From Rivibacter subsaxonicus (GTDB taxonomy: Bacteria; Pseudomonadota; Gammaproteobacteria; Burkholderiales; Burkholderiaceae_C): DNA of 64,000 bases. Where the stretch lies: the NCBI RefSeq assembly GCF_004217215.1, contig NZ_SHKP01000007.1, forward strand, positions 248,001-312,000. Direction: 5' to 3'. This document shows, one piece after another, positions 29,560 through 39,118 of this stretch. The translations under genes and the position numbers were made by a program. The notes under the pieces were generated by a model. That model saw nothing but the letters and a program-made list of their open reading frames with translations. It had not been told where the DNA came from and did no database searches. Position 1 is the first letter of the stretch; each line of letters begins with the position of its first letter.

Positions 29560-32204
29560 CGCGTCGTCGGCGCGCCGATCTGGGCCAGCTGGCGGCGTGC
29601 GCGCATCGTCGCGCGCTCGATCAGCTCGGCCTGCTCGTAGGCGCGGAAGCGCTCGGTCTCGCACATGCGGGCCAGCATGCGGGCGGTCATCGAGATGGTC
29701 TTCTGGTTGGCCTTGCCATGCGTGAAGACGAAGAAGGCGCGGCCCGGGCTGGCCCATGACAGCCGCACCCGCTGCCAGCTGCCGTTGAGGTGCATGCGAT
29801 AGGCGATGCCGGTCTGCAGATGCTCCATCAGGCCGACGCCGTGGGTCGGCGGCGCGCCCTCGGCGAGCGGGCCGTCGAGCACGATGTCGATCTCGGCGCT
29901 GCCGGGCGAGCCGGGCTCGCCGAGGTCGATGTCGACCTCGCCGGTCCAGTCGACCGCGCTTTCCTCGACCAGGCCGACCTGCTGCGCCTCTTCCGCCGAG
30001 AAGGCCAGCGGTGCCGCATGCGCCTCGGGCGGCGGCAGATCGGTCGCGGCCACGCCCGGCTGGACCGCGGCCAGGTCCTGCGGCTTCGGGATCGGCACCG
30101 CCGCCAGCGCCTCGAGCTGCTGCTGCAGCGCCTCGATCGCCGACGGCGCCGACGGCGCCTGCTTCAGCGATTCGGCGTGCGTGGGCAGCAACTTGGCATA
30201 GAAATCCTTCTTGGCCTCCTCGGGCCAGCGGATCAGCGCCATGCCCTCGTTGAGGTCCTTCATCAGCTGCGGCAGCTTCAGCAGGAAGGCGCGGCGCAGC
30301 GCGGGCTCGCCCTTGGGCTGGACGCTGAGCACCAGTTCCGAGGCGACGCGCTCGATGCGCGTGGCCAGCTCCGGGTTGCCCTTGGGCCCGTTGACCAGCA
30401 CGACCACCTGGCTCCAGACCTGGGCCAGGAAGTTGCGCAGGAACTCGGGTGCCGGCAGACCGGTCAGGCGCTGCTGCAGCTCGCGCATGTAGCGTTGCTG
30501 GATGCGCAGCTCGGTCTCGCGATCGTCGAGCAGCTGGGCGGCGGCGGCGTGCGGCCCGGCGTCCTTGGAGCTCTGCTCGGCCAGCAGCGTCTCGAGCGCC
30601 TGCAGCTTGGACTCGTAGAGCTCCATCTGGTCGAAGTCGCCTTCGACGATCTGCTGCACCAGTTCGCGCACGCGCTCGAGGAAGACCTTGCCCGGGCCTT
30701 CGTCGAAGTCCTCGTAGGCCGCGGCCAGCGTGGCGATGCGGTTGACGAAGCGCCGCACCGGATGCTTGCGCGAGCTGAAGAAGCCGACGTCCTTGAGCGC
30801 CGCGCGCAGCACCGGCATCTGCAGCCGGGCGATCTGGCGCGCCATCTGCGGCGCGACCTTGCTGTCCGACAGAACCTGGTCGAACATCGTCGCGACGACG
30901 TCGATCACGAGCTGGTCGAGGGTGCCGCTGGAGGCGCGGATCAACTCCTCGCGATGCGCGCGGATCATGTTGACGGCCATCAGGCCCGGCAGGCCGGCAT
31001 TGCCGCCGCCCATGCCGCTGCCCAGTTGCGCCGGCATCGACAGCCCCGCGCCGCCATGGCTCGCGGCGGGCAGGCCAAAGCCCTGAGCGGCGCCCGCCAT
31101 GCTGCCGACACCATGGCCGCCGGCGGTGCCGAAGCCCAGCGTGGCGCGCGACGAGGTGCTGTGCGGCAGGCCGAGCCCGGTGTCCGCGGCGAGCGAGCCG
31201 AGCGCGGCCAGGCGCCGGATCACGTCGACCACCTGTGCGTCGCTGGCGACGCCACCCATGCCAGCGCCACCGTGGCCACGCGCGTCGAAGCCCGAGTGGC
31301 TGGACGCGCCGCCCGGCTGCCCGCCTCCGTAGCCGCCACCCGCGCCGCCACCGCCGCTGAGCGGCCGATGGCCGCTGGCCGGCGGCTCGGCGCTGCCGCC
31401 ACCACCCATCGACGGCACCGCGATGCCGAAGATCGAACTCAGCGCGTGCAGTGCCTGCGCGGTGTCGCGCGCGGAGCTCTGGTAGCCCGAGCCGGTGACG
31501 GCGCCGGAGCCGGTCGCCATGTAGCCACCACCGCGCACCGAGTCGCGTGCCAGGTCGTTGCCGGGACCCTCGACCGTGCGCAGCGCCAGGTCGACCGGCT
31601 CGACGCCACGCGCCTTGAGGTCATCGATGATGGCCCGGTAGCAGGGGCGCATCAGCGGCGACAGCGTGTGGCCGAGCTCGCGCAGTAGCAGGCGACGGAC
31701 GTCGGCATCGCGGCTGGCTACATCCATCGCGCGAAACAGCGCGCGCCCGATGATCTCGGGCCGCAGCGGATTGCGCTCGTGGTCGGGGCGACCGAAGGCG
31801 AGCAGCGAGCCGACCAGGCTGTCGAGCTCGCGCAGCTCCCACTCGCAGTCCTGCTCGATCTCCGAGGACAGCCGGTGCGCGGTGACGCGCTCGTCCTCGC
31901 TGTGGTCGTCGACCAGGCTCAGCGCCTCGAAGGTGGTGCTGGCCAGCGAGCGCGTGCTGTTGAGCGGGCGCGACTCGCTGTTGATGGTGTCGCGCAGCGT
32001 CTGGCTGAACTGCAGGTTGAAGCCGCCGACATTGATCTGCCAGTCCATCTGGGCGCGCCCGACCTCCATGCGCGGCAGGCGCTTGCACAGCTCGGTGGCC
32101 GGCGGCGCGAGCTGCTCGAGCAGGCGCTGCCCGGCCGCGCCGACGGCGGACTGGATCAGCAGCGCCGCGGCCTGCAGCGCATTCTGGGCAATCAGTGGGT
32201 TCAC
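29556..32204 (-). CDS. DUF1631 family protein with Gly-rich insert
   Basis: 882 residues. Matches the DUF1631 family, large proteins of Proteobacteria with no established activity (some databases transfer a thymidine phosphorylase name, which the sequence does not support). The N-terminal 220 residues and the region from about 395 to 700 are helical. Between about 225 and 385 is a Gly/Ser-rich low-complexity linker (runs such as GGGGAGGGYGGG). The C-terminus, about residue 790 on, has a PilZ-like look (LNGSWQRVRLSWASPGRAFF), which would bind c-di-GMP if complete; I see no RxxxR motif, so that stays open. Confidence 0.82.
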   Translation of the reverse strand: MNPLIAQNALQAAALLIQSAVGAAGQRLLEQLAPPATELCKRLPRMEVGRAQMDWQINVGGFNLQFSQTLRDTINSESRPLNSTRSLASTTFEALSLVDDHSEDERVTAHRLSSEIEQDCEWELRELDSLVGSLLAFGRPDHERNPLRPEIIGRALFRAMDVASRDADVRRLLLRELGHTLSPLMRPCYRAIIDDLKARGVEPVDLALRTVEGPGNDLARDSVRGGGYMATGSGAVTGSGYQSSARDTAQALHALSSIFGIAVPSMGGGGSAEPPASGHRPLSGGGGAGGGYGGGQPGGASSHSGFDARGHGGAGMGGVASDAQVVDVIRRLAALGSLAADTGLGLPHSTSSRATLGFGTAGGHGVGSMAGAAQGFGLPAASHGGAGLSMPAQLGSGMGGGNAGLPGLMAVNMIRAHREELIRASSGTLDQLVIDVVATMFDQVLSDSKVAPQMARQIARLQMPVLRAALKDVGFFSSRKHPVRRFVNRIATLAAAYEDFDEGPGKVFLERVRELVQQIVEGDFDQMELYESKLQALETLLAEQSSKDAGPHAAAAQLLDDRETELRIQQRYMRELQQRLTGLPAPEFLRNFLAQVWSQVVVLVNGPKGNPELATRIERVASELVLSVQPKGEPALRRAFLLKLPQLMKDLNEGMALIRWPEEAKKDFYAKLLPTHAESLKQAPSAPSAIEALQQQLEALAAVPIPKPQDLAAVQPGVAATDLPPPEAHAAPLAFSAEEAQQVGLVEESAVDWTGEVDIDLGEPGSPGSAEIDIVLDGPLAEGAPPTHGVGLMEHLQTGIAYRMHLNGSWQRVRLSWASPGRAFFVFTHGKANQKTISMTARMLARMCETERFRAYEQAELIERATMRARRQLAQIGAPTTR

Positions 32205-32265
32205 GGCGCCAACGACATTCGACGAGGGGGCTGCGGGCCGCGCTCCGCAGCACGCCAGCCCCGCA

Positions 32266-32682
32266 TTATTTCTTTACGGCCAGCGCGTCGCGGATCTCGC
32301 GCAGCAGCAGCACGTCTTCGGCCGGTTCCGCTGGTGGCGCGGGTGGTTCGGCGCGCTTGAGCCGGTTGATCTGCTTGACCATCATGAAGATGATGAAGGC
32401 CAGGATGACGAAGTTGATCGCCACCGTGATGAAGCTGCCGTAGGCGAGCACCGCGCCGCCCTTGCGCGCCGCTTCGAGCGTGGTCTCGGTCTGTCCGGCG
32501 AGCGGGATGAAGTAGTTGGAATAGTCGAGGCCGCCGACGATCCTGGTGACCAGCGGCATGATGACGTCGCTGACCAGGGAATCGACGATCTTGCCGAAGG
32601 CGCCACCGATGATGACGGCGACCGCGAGGTCGACCACGTTGCCCTTGACGGCGAACTCCCTGAACTCGGTCATGAATCCCAT
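32266..32682 (-). CDS. mscL: large-conductance mechanosensitive channel
   Basis: 138 residues. N-terminal amphipathic helix and pore helix ([20 protein letters not shown], then [17 protein letters not shown]), periplasmic loop, second membrane helix ([19 protein letters not shown]) and cytoplasmic helix. A pentameric inner-membrane channel that releases solutes on osmotic downshock. Lies downstream of, and divergent from, petA across a 218-base region. Confidence 0.95.
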   Translation of the reverse strand: MGFMTEFREFAVKGNVVDLAVAVIIGGAFGKIVDSLVSDVIMPLVTRIVGGLDYSNYFIPLAGQTETTLEAARKGGAVLAYGSFITVAINFVILAFIIFMMVKQINRLKRAEPPAPPAEPAEDVLLLREIRDALAVKK

Positions 32683-32848
32683 GCTGGCTCCTGCGCGCGC
32701 AAACGATCTTCCGGCCGAGATGGCGCGGACCGGTCGAGTATTCCAGCGCGGGTCGCCAAGTCAAGCGGCGTGCTGTTGCCAATCGCGTCCGAGCGGCGGC
32801 CGAGTCACGATTACGCGGCGCGCCGGTCGAACCCGCCTTGGCGTCCAT

Positions 32849-32854
32849 TAGAAT
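32849..32854 (+). promoter_or_regulatory. candidate -10 box upstream of petABC
   Basis: TAGAAT, 46 bases before the petA ATG. A -35 element is not convincing at the right spacing (TCGAAC at 32827-32832 matches poorly). The only good -10 in the mscL/petA divergent region. Confidence 0.35.
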
Positions 32855-32900
32855 CGCGGGTTGCCCCTGACTACGAAGCCAGTTCGAAGGATCCCGCCTC

Positions 32901-33503
32901 ATGAGTGAACAGCAACTCGACCCGTCAAAGCGTACGTGGCTGATCGCAACAACCTGTGCCGGTGTCGCCGGCGGGGCGGTGGTCGCGGTGCCCTTTGTCA
33001 GTACCTTCGCGCCGTCCGAGCGCGCCCGCGCCGCCGGTGCACCGGTCGAGGCCGACATCAGTGGCCTCAAGGCGGGCGAGATGATGACGGTCGAGTGGCG
33101 CGGCAAGCCGGTCTGGATCGTGCGCCGCACGCCGGAGCAGCTCGAATCGCTGAACAAGACCGAGAACCTGGTGGCCGACCCGCGCTCCGAGCGCAAGGCC
33201 TCCGAGGTCACGCCGATGCCCGAGACGCGCAACCAGCATCGCTCGATCAAGCCCGAGGTTTTCGTCACGGTCGGCATCTGCTCGCACCTGGGCTGCTCGC
33301 CGAGCGAGCGCTTCACGCCTGGCGCGCAACCCTCGCTGCCGGGCGACTGGCAGGGCGGCTTCCTGTGCCCCTGCCACGGCTCGACCTTCGACATGGCGGG
33401 CCGGGTGTTCAAGAACAAGCCGGCGCCTGACAACCTCGAGGTTCCGCCCCACACCTTCCTCTCCGACAGCCGCTTGCTGATCGGTGAAGCGAAGAAGGCC
33501 TGA
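32901..33503 (+). CDS. petA: ubiquinol-cytochrome c reductase, Rieske iron-sulfur subunit
   Basis: 200 residues. N-terminal membrane anchor (residues 12-33), with a KR pair before it that resembles the Tat signal of Rieske proteins. The [2Fe-2S] ligands are Cys127/His129 in ICSHLGC and Cys156/His159 in CPCHGS, with the second cysteine of each box available for the disulfide. Part of the bc1 complex that moves electrons from quinol to cytochrome c. First of petABC. Confidence 0.97.
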   Translation: MSEQQLDPSKRTWLIATTCAGVAGGAVVAVPFVSTFAPSERARAAGAPVEADISGLKAGEMMTVEWRGKPVWIVRRTPEQLESLNKTENLVADPRSERKASEVTPMPETRNQHRSIKPEVFVTVGICSHLGCSPSERFTPGAQPSLPGDWQGGFLCPCHGSTFDMAGRVFKNKPAPDNLEVPPHTFLSDSRLLIGEAKKA

Positions 33504-33525
33504 TCGAGCGGAGCAGAGGACCATC

Positions 33526-34929
33526 ATGGCTGATTTCAAGGAACTCCCCGCCGACGCACCGACCTCGGAAAAGGTGACGGTGTGGTTCGAGAACCGGTTC
33601 CCGACCGCGTTCGACGAGTACAAGAAGCACCTGACCGAGTACTACGCGCCGAAGAACTTCAACTTCTGGTACTTCTTCGGTTCGCTGGCGCTGCTGGTTC
33701 TGGTGATCCAGATCGTCACCGGCATCTTCCTGGTGATGAACTACAAGCCCGACGCGGCGATGGCTTTCGCCTCGGTCGAGTACATCATGCGCGACGTGCC
33801 CTGGGGCTGGTTGGTGCGCTACATGCACTCGACCGGCGCCAGCGCGTTCTTCGTCGTCATCTACCTGCACATGTTCCGCGGGCTGATGTACGGCTCGTAC
33901 CGCAAGCCGCGCGAACTGGTCTGGATCTTCGGCTGCCTGATCTTCCTGTGCCTGATGGCCGAGGCCTTCATGGGCTACCTGCTGCCCTGGGGCCAGATGA
34001 GCTACTGGGGCGCGCAGGTGATCGTCAACCTGTTCGCCGCCGTGCCCTTCATCGGCCCCGACCTCGCGCTGCTGATCCGCGGCGACTACGTCGTCTCCGA
34101 CGCCACGCTGAACCGCTTCTTCGCGTTTCACGTGATCGCGCTGCCGCTGGTGCTGATCGGCCTGGTCGTCGCGCACTTGCTGGCGCTGCACGACGTCGGC
34201 TCGAACAATCCCGACGGCATCGAGATCAAGGCCAAGAAGGACGCCAACGGCAAGCCGCTCGACGGCATCCCGTTCCATCCGTACTACACGGTGCACGACC
34301 TGGTCGGCGTCGGCGTGTTCCTGATGATCTTCACCGCGGTGATCTTCTTCGCGCCGGAACTCGGCGGCTACTTCCTCGAGTACAACAACTTCATTCCGGC
34401 CGACCCGCTGAAGACCCCCGCGCACATCGCGCCGGTCTGGTACTTCACGCCCTTCTACTCGATGCTGCGCGCGACCACCGACGTGATGGTCAACGTGCTG
34501 GCCGTGCTGACCGGCATCGGCGCGCTGCTGGCCATCGTGCGCGGCGGCTTCGGCGGCAAGGGCAAGGCGGCCATCGCGATCGGTGCGATCGTCGCGATCG
34601 CGCTACTCAAGGTGTTCGAGGCCAAGTTCTGGGGCGTGGTCGTGATGGGCGGCGCCGTCATCATCCTGTTCTTCCTGCCCTGGCTCGACCGCAGCCCGGT
34701 CAAGTCGATCCGCTATCGGCCGGGCTGGCACAAGATCGTCTATGGCGTGTTCGTGCTGTTCTTCGTCGTGCTCGGCTACCTCGGCATCCAGCCGCCGTCG
34801 CCGACCGGTGAACTGGTTGCCCAGATCGGCACCCTGGTCTACTTCGGCTTCTTCCTGCTGATGCCGTGGTGGACGCGTCTGGGCGAGTTCAAGCCGGTCC
34901 CCGACCGCGTGACCTTCGCCGCCCACTGA
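33526..34929 (+). CDS. petB: cytochrome b of the bc1 complex
   Basis: 467 residues, the full-length proteobacterial cytochrome b with eight or more membrane helices. Heme ligands appear in the segments LVRYMHSTGASAFFVVIYLH and FFAFHVIALPLV/VAHLLALHDVG; the quinol-site PEWY-like region is near PVWYFTPFYSMLR. ATG 33526 is preferred to the upstream in-frame start because it matches the family N-terminus. The C-terminus has extra helices (about 370-460). Confidence 0.96.
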   Translation: MADFKELPADAPTSEKVTVWFENRFPTAFDEYKKHLTEYYAPKNFNFWYFFGSLALLVLVIQIVTGIFLVMNYKPDAAMAFASVEYIMRDVPWGWLVRYMHSTGASAFFVVIYLHMFRGLMYGSYRKPRELVWIFGCLIFLCLMAEAFMGYLLPWGQMSYWGAQVIVNLFAAVPFIGPDLALLIRGDYVVSDATLNRFFAFHVIALPLVLIGLVVAHLLALHDVGSNNPDGIEIKAKKDANGKPLDGIPFHPYYTVHDLVGVGVFLMIFTAVIFFAPELGGYFLEYNNFIPADPLKTPAHIAPVWYFTPFYSMLRATTDVMVNVLAVLTGIGALLAIVRGGFGGKGKAAIAIGAIVAIALLKVFEAKFWGVVVMGGAVIILFFLPWLDRSPVKSIRYRPGWHKIVYGVFVLFFVVLGYLGIQPPSPTGELVAQIGTLVYFGFFLLMPWWTRLGEFKPVPDRVTFAAH

Positions 34930-34951
34930 CGAGCCGCTGGAGCACAACAAC

Positions 34952-35725
34952 ATGATCAAGAAACTGATTGCCGGCCTGCTCGCGGCCTTTGCCCTGGTCG
35001 GTGCGGTGCGCGCCGCCGAAGGTGGCATCGAGTGGGACCGTTTCCCCCAGGCCAAGCTCAACGACATGGCGGCGCTGCAGAACGGCGCGCGCCTGTTCGT
35101 CAACCACTGCCTGAACTGCCACTCGGCGGCCTACATGCGCTTCAATCGCCTCGGCGATATCGGGCTGAGCGACCAGCAGATCAAGGACAACCTCATGTTC
35201 ACGACCGACAGGGTCGGCGAGACCATGAAGGCCAGCATCGATCCGAAGCAGGCCAAGGAATGGTTCGGTGGCGTGCCGCCCGACCTGACCGTGATCGCCC
35301 GCTCGCGCGCCGCGGCCGGCAAGGGCAGTGGCTCCGACTACCTCTACACCTTCCTGCGCACCTTCTATCGCGACGACACCAAGGCCACCGGCTGGAACAA
35401 CCTGGCGTTCCCGAGCGTCGGCATGCCGCATGTGCTGTGGGAACTGCAGGGCCAGCGCAGTGCGCGCTTCGTCGAGGCCAAGGATGCGCACGACCCGAAC
35501 CTCACGGTGCATCGCTTCGACGGCTTCGAGCAACTCACGCCGGGCCAGCTCTCGCCGCTCGAGTTCGACGAGGCGATCGGCGACCTGGTCGCCTACCTCA
35601 CGTGGATGGCGGAGCCGGCCCAGGGCCAGCGCGTGCGCGTCGGCGTCTGGGTGCTGATCTTCCTGGCCTTCTTCACGCTGATCGCGTGGCGCCTGAACGC
35701 CGCGTACTGGAAAGACATCAAGTAA
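34952..35725 (+). CDS. petC: cytochrome c1 of the bc1 complex
   Basis: 257 residues. Signal peptide (LIAGLLAAFALVGAVRAAE), heme c motif CLNCH at residues 53-57, and a C-terminal membrane anchor (about 229-248, VLIFLAFFTLIAWRL). The distal methionine ligand is probably in SVGMPHVLWEL. It transfers electrons from the Rieske centre to soluble cytochrome c. Followed by a good terminator. Confidence 0.96.
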   Translation: MIKKLIAGLLAAFALVGAVRAAEGGIEWDRFPQAKLNDMAALQNGARLFVNHCLNCHSAAYMRFNRLGDIGLSDQQIKDNLMFTTDRVGETMKASIDPKQAKEWFGGVPPDLTVIARSRAAAGKGSGSDYLYTFLRTFYRDDTKATGWNNLAFPSVGMPHVLWELQGQRSARFVEAKDAHDPNLTVHRFDGFEQLTPGQLSPLEFDEAIGDLVAYLTWMAEPAQGQRVRVGVWVLIFLAFFTLIAWRLNAAYWKDIK

Positions 35726-35762
35726 CGAGCCACGCGCCAGGCCCCGTGGGGCCGGCGCCGTG

Positions 35763-35800
35763 CGGAGCGGGCTGCAAGGCACCCGCTCCGTTTTGCATTT
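35763..35800 (+). terminator. intrinsic terminator after petABC
   Basis: CGGAGCGGG (35763-35771), ten-base loop, CCCGCTCCG (35782-35790), then TTTTGCATTTT. A 9-bp perfect stem with a broken U-tract, 38 bases after the petC stop. It separates petABC from sspA. Confidence 0.8.
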
Positions 35801-35839
35801 TGTAGCCCGAGCCCAAGCTCAACACAGGAGCCCGCCGCC

Positions 35840-36451
35840 ATGATGGTGCTTTACTCCGGAACGACCGACCCCTACTCGCACCGCTGCCGCTTCGTGTTGT
35901 TCGAGAAGGGCATGGACTTCGAGATCCGCGACGTGGATCTCTTCGCCAAGCCCGAAGACATCGCGCTGATGAACCCGTACAACGAGGTGCCGATCCTGGT
36001 CGAACGCGACCTGATCCTGTACGAGTCGCACATCATCAACGAGTACATCGACGAGCGCTTCCCGCACCCGCAGCTGATGCCGGGCGACCCGGTCGCACGC
36101 GCCCGCGTGCGCCTGTTCCTCTTCAACTTCGAGAAGGAACTGTTCGCCCACGTCAACGTGCTCGAGGGTCGCGGCATCAAGGCCACCGACAAGCTGCTCG
36201 AGAAGGCACGCAGCCAGATCCGCGACCGCCTCACGCAGCTGGCGCCGATCTTCCTGAAGAACAAGTACATGCTCGGCGACGACTTCTCGATGCTCGACGT
36301 CGCGATCGCGCCGCTGCTGTGGCGCCTCGACTACTACGGCATCGACCTGTCGAAGAACGCGCTGCCGCTGCTTAAGTACGCCGAGCGCATCTTCTCGCGC
36401 CCGGCCTACATCGAGGCGCTGACGCCGTCCGAGAAGGTGATGCGCAAGTAA
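35840..36451 (+). CDS. sspA: stringent starvation protein A homologue (GST fold)
   Basis: 203 residues. N-terminal thioredoxin-like half (VLYSGTTDPYSHRCRFVL) and alpha-helical C-terminal GST half. SspA binds RNA polymerase and modulates transcription under starvation and acid stress; it lacks glutathione-transferase activity. The neighbouring sspB is its usual partner in the operon. Preceded by AGGAG. Confidence 0.92.
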   Translation: MMVLYSGTTDPYSHRCRFVLFEKGMDFEIRDVDLFAKPEDIALMNPYNEVPILVERDLILYESHIINEYIDERFPHPQLMPGDPVARARVRLFLFNFEKELFAHVNVLEGRGIKATDKLLEKARSQIRDRLTQLAPIFLKNKYMLGDDFSMLDVAIAPLLWRLDYYGIDLSKNALPLLKYAERIFSRPAYIEALTPSEKVMRK

Positions 36452-36470
36452 TGCAGTCGCCGGTGATCGC

Positions 36471-37052
36471 ATGACCAACTCGGTGATGCCGCCGCCCGAG
36501 GCGCAAGGCACCTCGACGCGGCCGTACCTGATCCGTGCGCTGCACGACTGGTGCACCGACAACGGCTTCACGCCGTACCTGGCGGTCTACGTGGACGCCA
36601 GCGTCAAGGTGCCGCTCGAGTACGTGAAGAACAACGAGATCGTGCTCAACACCAGCTTCGACGCGACCAGCGGCCTGCAGCTGGGCAATGATTTCGTCAG
36701 CTTCAAGGCTCGCTTCGGCGGCGTGCCGCGCGAGATCGTGGTCCCGATCGATCACGTGATCGCCATTTACGCCCGCGAGAACGGCCAGGGCATGGCCTTT
36801 CCGGCGCCGACCGATGCCGCCACCACCGCGCCAACCGGTCCGCAGCCGGTCGCTGCGGCGCCGGCGGCCGAGGCCGCAACCGATGGGCGTCCGGCAACGC
36901 CGGCTCGCGCCGGTGGTGGCGGCCTGCGGTTGGCCACGCCACCTGCGGCAGCCGAGGTGCCCGAGCCGTCCGCGGCGCCTGCCGACGAGCCGCCCGAGCC
37001 ACCCGAACCACCGGGTGGTGGCTCGCGGCCGACGCTCAAACGCGTCAAGTAG
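36471..37052 (+). CDS. sspB: ClpXP protease specificity-enhancing factor SspB
   Basis: 193 residues. The folded N-terminal part (PYLIRALHDWCTDNGFTPYL, FKARFGGVPREIVVPIDHVI) is the SspB beta-barrel that binds ssrA tags. The C-terminal third is a disordered Ala/Pro-rich tail ending near GGGSRPTLKRVK, which supplies the ClpX-docking sequence. It hands tagged, stalled proteins to ClpXP. 19 bases after sspA. Confidence 0.93.
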   Translation: MTNSVMPPPEAQGTSTRPYLIRALHDWCTDNGFTPYLAVYVDASVKVPLEYVKNNEIVLNTSFDATSGLQLGNDFVSFKARFGGVPREIVVPIDHVIAIYARENGQGMAFPAPTDAATTAPTGPQPVAAAPAAEAATDGRPATPARAGGGGLRLATPPAAAEVPEPSAAPADEPPEPPEPPGGGSRPTLKRVK

Positions 37053-37084
37053 CTGCCGGGGCGAGGCGTGGCAGCGTGTTGCGG

Positions 37085-38647
37085 ATGCCTCGCCTGCCCG
37101 CCTTGCTCCGTCATTCGCTGCCGGCCGTTGCGCTGGCCGGCTCGCTGATCGTGGGCTGCGCCGGCCTGCCGCCGCGCACCCCCGATCCGCCTTCCGAGGT
37201 GGCGGCGGTCGAGACGGCGCCCGAGGCCTCGCCGGCACGGGCACTGGAGGCACCGGCCGCCGACGAGGCCAGGGCTTCGCGCGTGCTCGCACTCGATGAC
37301 GGGCTCGACGCCTTCGTCGCGCGGGTGGCGCTGGTCAGGCTGGCGAAGTCGCGCCTGGACCTGCAGTACTACATCTGGCGCGACGACGTCACCGGCGGCC
37401 TGCTCTGGCACGAACTGCTGCAGGCGGCCGATCGCGGGGTGCGGGTGCGGGCCTTGCTCGACGACCTGAACCAGCCCGGCGACGAACTGCTGGCTGCGCT
37501 CGACGCGCATCCGAATCTCGAGCTTCGGCTGTTCAACCCCTTTGCCCACCGCAACGCGCGCTGGATCGACGGTCTCACCGACTTCGGTCGCATCAATCGG
37601 CGCATGCACAACAAGCTGGTGCTGGCCGACGGCCGGCTCGCGATCACCGGTGGCCGCAACGTCGGCGACGACTACTTCGGCGCCGATCCCGACCTGGCCT
37701 TTGCCGACCTGGACGCGCTGCTCGCCGGCGCGGTGCTGCCCGAGTTCCAGGCCAACTTCGATGCCTTCTGGCACAGCCCGCACAGCTATCCGCTGGCGGC
37801 GCTTGGCCTGCCGGCGGCCGCGGCCGAGGCGCTCGCGGGGCAGCGGGAGCGGCTGGAGAAGCTGGCCGCATCGCCGGAAGCCGCACGCTACGTGGCTGCG
37901 TTGCAGCAGGCGCCACTGGCGGTGGCGCTGCGCGAGCGCGACGCGCGGGCCCTGGAGCGGGCGCCGGTCAGCGCCGTCAACGACCGGCCCGACAAGATCG
38001 ACCAGCGGCCCGACCGGGCGCTGGCCGCCGGCATGCTGCCGCGCCTGATCGGCGCGCTCAAGCCCTTCGAGCGCGAGCTGTGCATTGTCTCGCCGTACTT
38101 CGTGCCGGGCGAGACCGGCGTCGCCGAACTCGCTCGCCTGGTCGGCTCGGGCGTGCGGGTGCGCGTGCTGACCAACTCGCTGGCGGCCACCGACGTGGCC
38201 GCGGTGCATGCGGCCTATGCGCCGTACCGGCGAGCGCTGCTGGCGGCCGGGGTCGAACTGTGGGAACTGCGACCCGACGCCGATCGTGGCCCGGCGTTGC
38301 AGCGTCCACGCACGCTCGGCGGTTCGTCGCGCGCCAGCCTGCACGCCAAGACCATCGCGGTCGACTCGGAGCGCGTCTTCGTGGGCTCCTTCAATCTCGA
38401 CCCGCGCTCGGCGATGCTCAACACCGAGGGGGGCGCGGTGATCGAGGCGCGCGCCCCGGCCGCGCGCCTGTGCCGCTGGTTCGACGAGCAGGCGCCAAAG
38501 CAGGCCTGGCGCCTGCAACTGGCGACCGACGGCGGCCTCGAATGGGTCGGGCCCGACGCCGGCTACCGCAGTGATCCGCAGGCCGGCTGGTGGCGGCGCG
38601 CGCTCAGCCGCGTGCTGTCCTGGCTGCCGATCGAGGGCATGATGTAG
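37085..38647 (+). CDS. phospholipase D family lipoprotein (cardiolipin synthase C-like)
   Basis: 520 residues. Lipobox-type signal (AGSLIVGC) suggests a membrane anchor. Two HKD motifs are present, HNKLVLAD (near residue 178) and HAKTIAVD (near residue 420), each followed by a GxxN segment (ITGGRNVGDD, FVGSFNLDPRS). This arrangement matches ClsC/YmdC-type phosphatidyl transferases. ATG 37085 is used; a GTG three codons earlier is an alternative. The reaction is inferred from family. Confidence 0.88.
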   Translation: MPRLPALLRHSLPAVALAGSLIVGCAGLPPRTPDPPSEVAAVETAPEASPARALEAPAADEARASRVLALDDGLDAFVARVALVRLAKSRLDLQYYIWRDDVTGGLLWHELLQAADRGVRVRALLDDLNQPGDELLAALDAHPNLELRLFNPFAHRNARWIDGLTDFGRINRRMHNKLVLADGRLAITGGRNVGDDYFGADPDLAFADLDALLAGAVLPEFQANFDAFWHSPHSYPLAALGLPAAAAEALAGQRERLEKLAASPEAARYVAALQQAPLAVALRERDARALERAPVSAVNDRPDKIDQRPDRALAAGMLPRLIGALKPFERELCIVSPYFVPGETGVAELARLVGSGVRVRVLTNSLAATDVAAVHAAYAPYRRALLAAGVELWELRPDADRGPALQRPRTLGGSSRASLHAKTIAVDSERVFVGSFNLDPRSAMLNTEGGAVIEARAPAARLCRWFDEQAPKQAWRLQLATDGGLEWVGPDAGYRSDPQAGWWRRALSRVLSWLPIEGMM

Positions 38648-38687
38648 CGCCTGCCGCGTCGGGAGCGCGCGTATCCGGAGAACCGCC

Positions 38688-39029
38688 ATGTTCAAGCCAC
38701 GTCATGCGATTTCGCTTCTGCTGCTTCTGCCGCCGCTGCTGGCCGTCGCCGGCAACTACAGCTTCATGGCCGATACGCCGATCTCGCGCTTCAACGATGC
38801 CGACCGTGCGTTGTACAAGGCGGCGATCGACAAGGCGCTGACAACCGACGCGCTCGGCCAGCCGGTCGAATGGAAGAACGACAAGACCGGCAGCAGCGGC
38901 AGCGTCACGCCGAAGGCGGCAGATGGTGAATGCCGGCTGCTGGCAGTCAGCACGCGCCACGCGGCGCTGCACAACGAGGGTGAGCACAAGCTCTGCCGGG
39001 TCAACGGCAAGTGGAAAGTCGCCAAATAG
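38688..39029 (+). CDS. small secreted protein, 17-kDa surface antigen C-domain-like
   Basis: 113 residues with a signal peptide (LLLLLPPLLAVAG). The remainder contains NDKTGSSGSVTP, ECRLLAV and a terminal LCRVNGKWKVAK, a pattern seen in the C-terminal domain of 17-kDa surface-antigen-like proteins. The two cysteines could form a disulfide. Lies 40 bases after the PLD gene, probably cotranscribed. Function unknown. Confidence 0.65.
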   Translation: MFKPRHAISLLLLLPPLLAVAGNYSFMADTPISRFNDADRALYKAAIDKALTTDALGQPVEWKNDKTGSSGSVTPKAADGECRLLAVSTRHAALHNEGEHKLCRVNGKWKVAK

Positions 39030-39101
39030 GGTGCTCGCGGGCGCGGCCTGCCGCTGGAGTCGAGGCTACAGCCGGTGACAAGTCCGTGACGGGCCCGCGC
39101 C

Positions 39102-39107
39102 TACAAT
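39102..39107 (+). promoter_or_regulatory. candidate -10 box of tRNA-Thr
   Basis: TACAAT 11 bases upstream of the tRNA 5' end, followed by a GC-rich discriminator (GGCTCGCGCC). No well-spaced -35 was identified; GTGACA at 39075-39080 is 21 bases away, too far. Confidence 0.4.
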
Positions 39108-39118
39108 TCCTGGCTCGC

